Assembly (NCBI GenBank): GCA_028287785.1
Contig: JAQBOZ010000030.1
Span: 1 to 64,000 of the forward strand
Direction: 5' to 3'
From: Chlorobiota bacterium
GTDB lineage: Bacteria > Bacteroidota > Ignavibacteria > OLB7
DNA length: 64,000 bases
Part shown: positions 27,233-34,074 of the stretch, one piece after another
Layout of the letters: every line of letters begins with the position of its first letter
Numbering within the stretch: position 1 is the stretch's first letter
Program-made: the position numbers and the translations under genes
The notes under the pieces: model-generated
What the model was told of the DNA's origin: nothing
Database searches by the model: none
Seen by the model: only the letters and a program-made list of their open reading frames with translations

Positions 27233-27677
27233 ATGAACATGAGAGAACAGCTCGGGTATCGCTATCCCCTCGTCATTACCGGAGAGTCAGGTGTCAGGAA
27301 GCTCAACCTGTTGATGGAGAAAGGATGGTATCTTGAGGGCCTTAATCCCGGCCTGGGGGCCTCACCTGTATTCTTCGTTCCGTTGCGCGCGGTGCTGCCG
27401 CTGCTCAACCCGGAGGAAGTTCCCGTCCCGGATGACGCGGATGCCCGGAAGCGCCGGCGGCCGCTGATGCTGCTGCTGACGTACGGAAAACGGCAGCTCC
27501 AGCGCGGTGATCGTCCGTCGCGATGCCGGTGGATACTGGGATTTCGCGACGCTGGACAGGTTGCTCGAGGAGGAGGGGGATGGGTGGTATGCGGCGTATT
27601 CGGTGCCGCTCAGTGAGACGGGAAGGCTGACCATCCTGGAACAGGGGAACGGCGGCCTCAGAATACTCAGAGGATAA
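27233..27677 (+). pseudogene. Conserved hypothetical gene with apparent frameshift
   Basis: Two overlapping frames read as one protein. The first runs from ATG 27233 (GYRYPLVITGESGVRKLNLL) through RRRPLMLLLTYG near 27487. Coding character then moves to the +1 frame, which continues as ENGSSSAVIVRRDAGGYW and ends PLSETGRLTILEQ...ILRG at the TAA 27675-27677. In the original frame the tail becomes Arg/Gly-rich nonsense. A stop at 27477 in the second frame limits the shift to about 27480-27490, around GGAAAAC. The cause may be a real single-base loss, a sequencing error or, less likely, programmed frameshifting. The family is not recognised. Confidence 0.6.
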
Positions 27678-27702
27678 TTTTTATCGTTTTATAGATATCG
27701 AG

Positions 27703-30291
27703 ATGGGTAAAAAACTAGTCATCGTGGAGTCGCCCACAAAGGCGAGGACGATCAAATCCTTCCTGCCGAAGGACTACCAGGTGGAAGCCTCCATGGGGAG
27801 CGTGCGCGATCTCCCGGCAAAGGCGGTCGATGTGCCGGCCTCCATCAAGAAGGAGAAATGGGGGCGGCTTGGCGTGGATGTCGAGAAGGGATTTCAGCCC
27901 TTCTATGTGATTCCATCCGCCAAGAGCAAGGTGGTGAAGCTGCTGAAGGATGCGATCAAGGATGCCGACGAGGTGGTGATCGCGACCGACGAGGACCGCG
28001 AGGGGGAGTCGATAGGATGGCACCTGCTGGAGATCCTCCGGCCGAAGGTGCCGGTCAGCCGCATGGTGTTCCACGAGATCACCCAGGAGGCGATCCGCGA
28101 GGCGTTGAACAATCCCCGGCAGATCGACACCCGTCTGGTGCGCGCCCAGGAGACGCGGCGCATTCTGGACAGGCTCTATGGTTATACACTTTCCCCTCTC
28201 CTCTGGAAGAAGATCGCCCGTGGCCTCTCCGCCGGGCGCGTCCAGTCGGTGGCGGTCCGCGTGCTGGTGATCCGCGAGCGTGAGCGCCGCGCCTTCCACA
28301 GCGGATTGTACTGGGATCTGAAGGCGCAGCTTGCGCCGCAGGATCGCGGGACGATGGAGTTCGAGGCGACGATGATCGCGGTGCGCGGAAAGCGCCTGGC
28401 CGGCGGCCGCGATTTCGATCCGTCCACCGGAAGAATAGCGCAGGGAAAGGATGTCCTTCTGCTCGATGAAAAGGAGGCCCGCGAGCTTCAGGCAACCCTG
28501 AAGAGCGCCCAGTGGAAGGTCTCCGAGGTGGAGGAGCGTGAGGAGGTCCGCCGCCCCTATCCGCCGTTCACCACATCGACGATGCAGCAGGAGGCGAACC
28601 GGAAGCTGGGGCTGAGCGCCCAGCAGACGATGCGCGTGGCGCAGAAGCTCTACGAGCAGGGGTTGATCACCTACATGCGTACCGATTCGGTCAACCTCTC
28701 GGAGCAGGCCATCACCGCCGCCCGCGACGCCGTCTCATCCAAGTACGGAAACGAATATCTCAGCCCCGTTCCCCGGAAGTTCACGACAAAATCGAAGGGA
28801 GCACAGGAGGCGCACGAGGCCATCCGCCCCGCCGGAACAAAGATGCCGACATCCTCGGAGCTTCGTCTGGAGGGCATGGATGCCGCGCTCTACGATCTTA
28901 TCTGGAAGCGGACGATGGCGACGCAGATGGCCGATGCCCGTCTCCGCCTTGTCTCCGCAACGATCACCGCGGGGGATGCCACCTTCCGCGCCAACGGCCG
29001 CCGTGTGGAGTTCGCAGGGTTCTTCCGCGCCTACGTGGAGGGCTCCGACGATCCCGAAGCAGCCATCGAGGATCGCGACGCGCCGCTGCCGCAGCTTCGC
29101 AACGGCGAGGCGCTCGACTGTCGCGACGTGCAGCCGATCAGCCACGAGACCAAGCCCCCGGCCCGCTACAGCGAGGCCGCGCTTGTCCAGGCACTGGAGC
29201 GCGAGGGAATCGGCCGGCCGAGCACCTACGCCACGATCATCAACACGATTCAGGATCGCGGCTACGTGCGGAAGCAGGGGCAGCAGCTTATCCCCACATT
29301 CACGGCGATGGCGGTGACGGCGCTCCTCGAGAATTACTTCCCCCAGCTTGTCGACCTGAACTTCACGGCGCAGATGGAGCAGACGCTTGACGATATCGCC
29401 GCCGGCGACGCGCAGTGGCTCCCCTACCTCACGGAGTTCTACAGCGGCGATGAGGGGCTGGAGAATCAGGTGAAGCAGCGGGAGGAGAATATCGATCCCC
29501 GTGAGGCGTGTACCATCCGCTTCGAGGGGCTGGATGCCGATGTCCGCGTGGGACGCTTCGGCGCGTATCTGGAGCGCGAGGCGGACGGCGAGACGGTGAA
29601 GGCGACGCTGCCGGAGAGCGTTGCGCCGGCCGATCTGACGAACGACGAGGTGGACCGCGTGATCAAGCAGAAGCTTGGCGGCGCGGAGGCGCTCGGGCTT
29701 CACCCGGAGACCGGCGAGCCGATCTACCTGCGCGTTGGCCCGTACGGCCCGTATGTGCAGCTTGGCGAGGAGGCGGAGGGGAAGAAGGTGGTCCGCACGT
29801 CGCTGCCGAAAGGGGTGACGCCGGAGAACCTGACGCTGGATCAGGCGATCGGCCTGGTGGGGCTTCCGCGGACGGTCGGGGTGCACCCGGAGACGGGGAA
29901 GGATATCAAGACGGCCATCGGGCGGTTCGGCCCGTACGTGATGCACAACGGCGAGTTCGCATCGCTCAAGGCCACCGACGATGTGCTGACCGTAATGCTG
30001 CCGCGCGCGCTGGAGCTTTTCGAGCTGAAGAAGCTCGGCAGCGGCAAGCGCGGTCTGGTGCGCGTGATAGGCCCGCATCCCGCCGACGCGGAGCCGATCG
30101 AGGCCTACGTTGGCCGCTACGGCCCATACGTGAAGCATGGTGATCTGAACGCCCCGGTGCCGAAGTCGATGGAAGTGGACGCCATCTCGATCGACGACGC
30201 GGTGAAGCTGCTTGCCGAGCGCGCCGCCAACCCGCCGGAGAAGAAGACCAAGCCCAAGGCAAAACCGAAGGCGAAGGCCAAGGCGAAATAG
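27703..30291 (+). CDS. topA: DNA topoisomerase I
   Basis: This type IA topoisomerase relaxes negative supercoils. It has 862 residues. The TOPRIM domain has E9 (VIVESPTKA) and D96/D98/E100 (ATDEDREGES), and the active-site Y324 lies in LITYMRTDS. After the core, the usual C-terminal zinc fingers are absent. Instead there are several topoisomerase C-terminal repeats, for example LHPETGEPIYLRVGPYGPYV. The protein ends in a Lys/Ala/Pro tail of about 20 residues, as seen in some other phyla, likely for DNA or polymerase contact. A hairpin terminator follows. Confidence 0.97.
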   Translation: MGKKLVIVESPTKARTIKSFLPKDYQVEASMGSVRDLPAKAVDVPASIKKEKWGRLGVDVEKGFQPFYVIPSAKSKVVKLLKDAIKDADEVVIATDEDREGESIGWHLLEILRPKVPVSRMVFHEITQEAIREALNNPRQIDTRLVRAQETRRILDRLYGYTLSPLLWKKIARGLSAGRVQSVAVRVLVIRERERRAFHSGLYWDLKAQLAPQDRGTMEFEATMIAVRGKRLAGGRDFDPSTGRIAQGKDVLLLDEKEARELQATLKSAQWKVSEVEEREEVRRPYPPFTTSTMQQEANRKLGLSAQQTMRVAQKLYEQGLITYMRTDSVNLSEQAITAARDAVSSKYGNEYLSPVPRKFTTKSKGAQEAHEAIRPAGTKMPTSSELRLEGMDAALYDLIWKRTMATQMADARLRLVSATITAGDATFRANGRRVEFAGFFRAYVEGSDDPEAAIEDRDAPLPQLRNGEALDCRDVQPISHETKPPARYSEAALVQALEREGIGRPSTYATIINTIQDRGYVRKQGQQLIPTFTAMAVTALLENYFPQLVDLNFTAQMEQTLDDIAAGDAQWLPYLTEFYSGDEGLENQVKQREENIDPREACTIRFEGLDADVRVGRFGAYLEREADGETVKATLPESVAPADLTNDEVDRVIKQKLGGAEALGLHPETGEPIYLRVGPYGPYVQLGEEAEGKKVVRTSLPKGVTPENLTLDQAIGLVGLPRTVGVHPETGKDIKTAIGRFGPYVMHNGEFASLKATDDVLTVMLPRALELFELKKLGSGKRGLVRVIGPHPADAEPIEAYVGRYGPYVKHGDLNAPVPKSMEVDAISIDDAVKLLAERAANPPEKKTKPKAKPKAKAKAK

Positions 30292-30312
30292 CCCGCCGGT
30301 GATGATTTCCGA

Positions 30313-30346
30313 AAGCCCTCCGTTCCCATCCGGGAGCGGGGGGCTT
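30313..30346 (+). terminator. Terminator after topA
   Basis: AAGCCCTCCG and CGGGGGGCTT pair (one wobble), with inner TCCC/GGGA pairing, 21 bases after the topA stop. The T-run is short (TTGTTC). Confidence 0.6.
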
Positions 30347-30376
30347 GTTCATTCCGGAGAGAACTTCTCTTCGAGG

Positions 30377-30667
30377 TAGTGGCTCAGGTTGAGATGCTGT
30401 GGATGATGCTCAGAGTCATATCCGGCATCCGGCTTCCCAGCCCCACCGGGGCCAGCATCACCACGCCTCCCATGATCCCAGGCTCCATCGGAGCGTATCA
30501 TCCTCACATGCCGGCAGAATGGTACGCTCCTCTGGAGCTTGCGTGAGAAACGGAGGCATCGTTGCTACAACCGGCACGCTCCTGACGGAGCTTGAAGAGT
30601 GATCAGAGGATCGTCGATGGATCATTGCGCTGTCAACCGGAGGGCTGGATGTAACCTGAGTCACTAC
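30377..30667 (+). repeat. MITE-like element, copy 2
   Basis: The left end is GGTAGTGGCTCAGGTTGAG and the right end is AACCTGAGTCACTAC, imperfect inverted termini. Inside are the same ordered mini-palindromes as the other copies, with GCATCGTTGCTACAACCGG on the right. It has the same orientation as copies 1 and 5. It lies between the topA terminator and the envelope cluster. Confidence 0.8.
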
Positions 30668-31099
30668 GCTCCTCGACTCCTCGTTGCCCGATCCCCGCCA
30701 TTTCCGGATATTGCGCCGCTTTCGCGAAGCGTCCCGCGTTGATGCATCCCGTATCGGCGAAGGGCCGCGTGGCGATGTCACTGCCTCCCGAGGTCAAGCA
30801 CTGTCCGATTTCATCCCCTTCGGATGTCGTATCCACGTACCATCGCCGGCGAGTATTTCCGCCGCCTGATGTACGGGGAACGACAGGCGGCAGGCATTAA
30901 ACCGTTATCTCTCTCATGGCTCTCACGGCGTCGTCACCCCTCCCCCACGCACCTTGCCGCTGAACGGCGTATCTCTCCGGGGCTTTCCCGGACAGAGTCG
31001 TGATAAAGCAATCAGCGTATGCGCCGAACCGGCGCGTACCCGGCGTCCGAACCGTATCGTTCCAGTCATCTCTCCACCGGGAGTGTTGCAAGTACCTGT
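30668..31099. other. Intergenic region upstream of the envelope cluster
   Basis: No convincing gene or RNA is seen in these 432 bases. Base composition is mixed and the short frames lack conserved features. The promoter for the following four genes probably lies in the right-hand part. Confidence 0.45.
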
Positions 31100-31648
31100 A
31101 TGAAATCATACTCTCTACTGGCCGCCCTGATGCTCATCGGCGCATCCGCCGGCCTTCGCGCGCAGACCACGTTTGTCGGCTTCGGGCCAACCTATTCGCT
31201 GCCACGGCCATCGTTCGATTCCACCAACAAGGCATCGTTCGGCGGGTCGGTGGTCTATGCATCGCGGAAATACTGCCAGCTCTGGACGGGGCTTCGGCTG
31301 AGCTATACATCGTTCCAGCGGAAGACCGATACCACGCGGAGCTACTACACCAATGCCGTCACGCTTTCGCCCGAGGCGCGCTACTTCTTCGCGCAGCCGC
31401 TCGATTTCCCCCTCTACGTTCACGCGATGCTGAACCTGAGCGGCATCGGCGGCACCGATTCCGCCACGCGCGCGGGGCTGGGGCTGGGGCTCGGCGTGGG
31501 ATATCTTCTCTTTTACAACTCCAACTGCTGCGGCTGGTTTCTCGATCTCCACGCACAGTACCAGTTGCCGAACCTGATCCTGCGCGACAGCTCCCGGCCG
31601 TCGCTGCCGTCGATCCTGATCGGCCTGAGCTTCAATCTAGGACTCTGA
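31100..31648 (+). CDS. Putative outer-membrane beta-barrel protein
   Basis: This 182-residue protein has a signal peptide (LLAALMLIGASAGLRA, cut before Q22) and amphipathic strands rich in Gly, Tyr and Phe, ending ILIGLSFNLGL. It looks like a small eight-stranded-type barrel. The start at 31100 places the signal sequence at the N-terminus. It is the first gene of a four-gene plus-strand cluster, and the next gene starts one base after its stop. The family is not recognised. Confidence 0.7.
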   Translation: MKSYSLLAALMLIGASAGLRAQTTFVGFGPTYSLPRPSFDSTNKASFGGSVVYASRKYCQLWTGLRLSYTSFQRKTDTTRSYYTNAVTLSPEARYFFAQPLDFPLYVHAMLNLSGIGGTDSATRAGLGLGLGVGYLLFYNSNCCGWFLDLHAQYQLPNLILRDSSRPSLPSILIGLSFNLGL

Positions 31649-31649
31649 C

Positions 31650-32813
31650 ATGAAGACGCTCTCTATCACGCCGCAATCGATATGCAGGTCGTTCCTCCCG
31701 ATTCTTCTGCTTGCCGGGTGCGCCCTGATCGTCGCCGCCTGCTCCACGGCAAAGCGATACGATGACGCCGTCCGCATCACGCCGGCGAAGGAGGGACGCT
31801 ACAACAGGGCCCCGAACACGACAACCCTCCGCGACGGACGGACATTGCGCGGGATGGTGAAGGAGATCCGCATCACCAACCATCGCGACAAGGAGGGGAA
31901 GATCGATACAACGGGACGGCTCGATACCACCTTCGTCTTCGTGGCGACCGGCGCCGAGGACAGGAAGCAGAACTACGAGATGATCCCGTATGCCGATATC
32001 GAGCCGGTCGACAGCGCGTTCGATATGGTGGAGTTCTGGAACCCGGTCATCGGTTCCCCCGATATCCGAAAGGTGCCGGTGAAGACGTATATCGTCCCGG
32101 CCGGCGGTGGGACCGGCGACGGCAAGCAGCCGGATTGCGGATGCCAGCCTCTCTCGGTGGAGTTCGAGCTGCCCGAGATCACCTGCCCGGATCGGCGGTA
32201 TCAATTCTATTTCGCGGAGCTGCGCGCGGTCTACGGCGCCTACAGGGATAAGCAGAGCCAGGAGATCATCATCGGCAAGGATGCGATCTTCGGAGAGGCG
32301 GCGCTCGGGCTTCGCTTCGGCGCGGCCGATGAATGGGGGATCGGCGTGGCGTATACATCGGGACTTCCGGCGTTCAACTCGACCGATGGCACGCTCCACC
32401 AGCATCCGGCGGTGCTGCTGCACGCGCGGTATCAGACCCCCGGCCCGGTCACGAACGTCCTCGGCTTCTGCATGAAGCCCTTCATCTACGGGGATATCGG
32501 CGGCTCGGTGGATGACGTGACCATCAACCTCTTCAAGTTCAATTTCTCCTCGAAGACGACGTGCGAGAAGTGCGGCGAATCGATCACGCAGCTTGCGGCA
32601 AGCGGCCAGCTCGGCGATGTCGATCTCTCCGTGCCGATCACCTACGGCCTCGGCATCGGCGTCGATTTTCCGATCGCCAGCTTTATGGATCTCTCCGCCG
32701 ACGCCGGCTGGCGCTCCGCATCGTTCGGGGAAACGGCGAATCTGGGAGGGATCATCCTTCCGTCGCAACGGCGGCTGAACGCGTTCTATTTCCGTCTTGG
32801 GCTGACATTCTAA
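31650..32813 (+). CDS. Putative lipoprotein with C-terminal beta-barrel-like region
   Basis: This 387-residue protein has a lipobox (C31 in LIVAAC). Residues 40-150 look like an extracellular or periplasmic domain with the phrase GRTLRGMVKEIRI. A Cys-containing stretch (DCGCQPL) follows, then a strand-rich region ending in FYFRLGLTF with a terminal Phe. A CxxC pair (CEKCGES) lies near residue 308. The combination of lipobox and barrel-like C-terminus is unusual; the lipobox could instead be part of an ordinary signal. It is tightly linked to the gene before it. Confidence 0.7.
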   Translation: MKTLSITPQSICRSFLPILLLAGCALIVAACSTAKRYDDAVRITPAKEGRYNRAPNTTTLRDGRTLRGMVKEIRITNHRDKEGKIDTTGRLDTTFVFVATGAEDRKQNYEMIPYADIEPVDSAFDMVEFWNPVIGSPDIRKVPVKTYIVPAGGGTGDGKQPDCGCQPLSVEFELPEITCPDRRYQFYFAELRAVYGAYRDKQSQEIIIGKDAIFGEAALGLRFGAADEWGIGVAYTSGLPAFNSTDGTLHQHPAVLLHARYQTPGPVTNVLGFCMKPFIYGDIGGSVDDVTINLFKFNFSSKTTCEKCGESITQLAASGQLGDVDLSVPITYGLGIGVDFPIASFMDLSADAGWRSASFGETANLGGIILPSQRRLNAFYFRLGLTF

Positions 32814-32892
32814 CCGACTGTTCAAGGACGTCATCTGCGGCGTTGTCCTTCACCGTTCGCTCACTGCGGCGTCCAGACGGATGCCGCATTCG

Positions 32893-32936
32893 CTCAGGTT
32901 CGGCCGCCTTGCATCTGATCGTCCTTGAACAGTCTG
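32893..32936 (+). repeat. 44-bp direct repeat, left copy
   Basis: This is a 44-base sequence beginning CTCAGGTTCGGCCGCC and ending CGTCCTTGAACAGTCTG. It recurs at 33021-33064 with one mismatch. The end is also inverted relative to GACTGTTCAAGGACG at 32817-32831, directly after the preceding gene, so the RNA can fold as a hairpin. Confidence 0.75.
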
Positions 32937-32964
32937 CGTCTTCGAACTACGCTGAACAACGTTT

Positions 32965-33021
32965 CTCCCAAGCCCCGGAGGGGCACAATAGCTGGTGCGC
33001 GGGGCATCGCCCCGCGCACAC
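32965..33021 (-). repeat. REP-like double-hairpin element, copy 2 (inverted)
   Basis: This is the reverse orientation of the element found after rnc. AGCCCCGGAGGGGC comes first and GTGCGCGGGGC ATC GCCCCGCGCAC second. It lies between the two copies of the 44-bp direct repeat, about 150 bases after the preceding stop codon. Confidence 0.75.
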
Positions 33022-33064
33022 TCAGGTTCGGCCGCCTTGCAGCTGATCGTCCTTGAACAGTCTG
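33021..33064 (+). repeat. 44-bp direct repeat, right copy
   Basis: This matches 32893-32936 at 43 of 44 positions (CAG in place of CAT in the middle). The two copies bracket the REP-like element. Confidence 0.75.
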
Positions 33065-33142
33065 AACGCGGATGTAATTCAACAGTCTGCCGGGATCGTT
33101 TACCATACTCTGGAAGGGTTTCTTCAAAGCATCAGCACGATT

Positions 33143-34036
33143 ATGAGACATCACATCCATAGAGCATCGCTCGTCGCGATCGCCATCCTGCTTGCCTCCT
33201 GCGGCTGCCCCGATATCACAACCGGGCCGGTGGACGATCTGAAAGTCCACTCCGATGATATCTACGAGTTCGTCCCGGATTATCTGGTGGCGCCGACCGA
33301 CAGCACGGCCGGCATCAAGGATGATCGCTGGTCGATCACCACATTCCAGTTCCCGTCAGCCGTCAACAGCGGCGGCGAATCGGTCACCGATACCCGCGTC
33401 AGCGATGCGCGCGATCTGGAGATCCGTCCCGGCACCCCGTTCGACGACCTGACCGCAAAGCCGTCCGTCACCTATACCGCGCGGCTGTTCACCCGCAAGC
33501 CCCCCAACGGAACCCTCTCCGGCGATGTGATGGTGGTGAGCGTCGATCCCCCCAACTCCGCGCGACTCCGGCTGTTCAACAACGCGCAGCTCTGGAGGAC
33601 CAGGCAGCCCGGCATGAGCGTGCAGGACTTCGTGGATTATATCGACGTGAACGCCCCGCGCCCAAGCCGGAAGCCCAACGGCGATTTCATCCCGCTCTCC
33701 GATACCATCGTGCCGAGCGGCGGCGTTATCAAGTATTTCGACGCCAACGATGTGCAGGTGGGAATCGAGGGGGACAACGGCGCCGCCGACAAGGCGTTCA
33801 AGGCCGATTCCCGGAATCTCGATCAGCTCCTCAGGAACAGAACGCAGGCGCTGGAGCATGATATCATCGTGAAGCCGGGGGAGGTCTACTACTATGTGGC
33901 CCGCAACGGCGTTCCCTTCGCGGTCTACATCTGGGATATCAGCGATCGGCCGACGGGGCAGCATGGCGCCCGGCAGAATTATGTCGCCATCAGGTTTGCC
34001 GCGCTTCGCGGACCCGAGGCGTGCGACGCGCAGTGA
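33143..34036 (+). CDS. Hypothetical lipoprotein
   Basis: This 297-residue protein has a lipobox in LLASCG and no family that I recognise. It is rich in Asp, Pro and Thr with probable beta structure, and ends in YVAIRFAALRG. The ATG at 33143 puts the signal peptide first; the upstream extension from 33053 runs through the direct repeat and is rejected. It lies 38 bases before the PD40 lipoprotein gene on the same strand and is probably part of the same envelope assembly. Confidence 0.75.
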   Translation: MRHHIHRASLVAIAILLASCGCPDITTGPVDDLKVHSDDIYEFVPDYLVAPTDSTAGIKDDRWSITTFQFPSAVNSGGESVTDTRVSDARDLEIRPGTPFDDLTAKPSVTYTARLFTRKPPNGTLSGDVMVVSVDPPNSARLRLFNNAQLWRTRQPGMSVQDFVDYIDVNAPRPSRKPNGDFIPLSDTIVPSGGVIKYFDANDVQVGIEGDNGAADKAFKADSRNLDQLLRNRTQALEHDIIVKPGEVYYYVARNGVPFAVYIWDISDRPTGQHGARQNYVAIRFAALRGPEACDAQ

Positions 34037-34074
34037 CCGCTCGACGAACTATCAATCCGACCCGTGCATCCATC

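Noticed and set aside
30684-30869. Short open frame right of MITE copy 2
   Set aside because: No signal peptide, motif, ribosome binding site or conserved composition; overlaps DNA that also has open frames on the other strand.
32814-33142. Possible small genes in the repeat-rich gap, such as a frame reading APEGHNSWCAGHRPAH
   Set aside because: The frame is created by the REP-like palindrome and recurs wherever that element occurs; there is no independent coding evidence.
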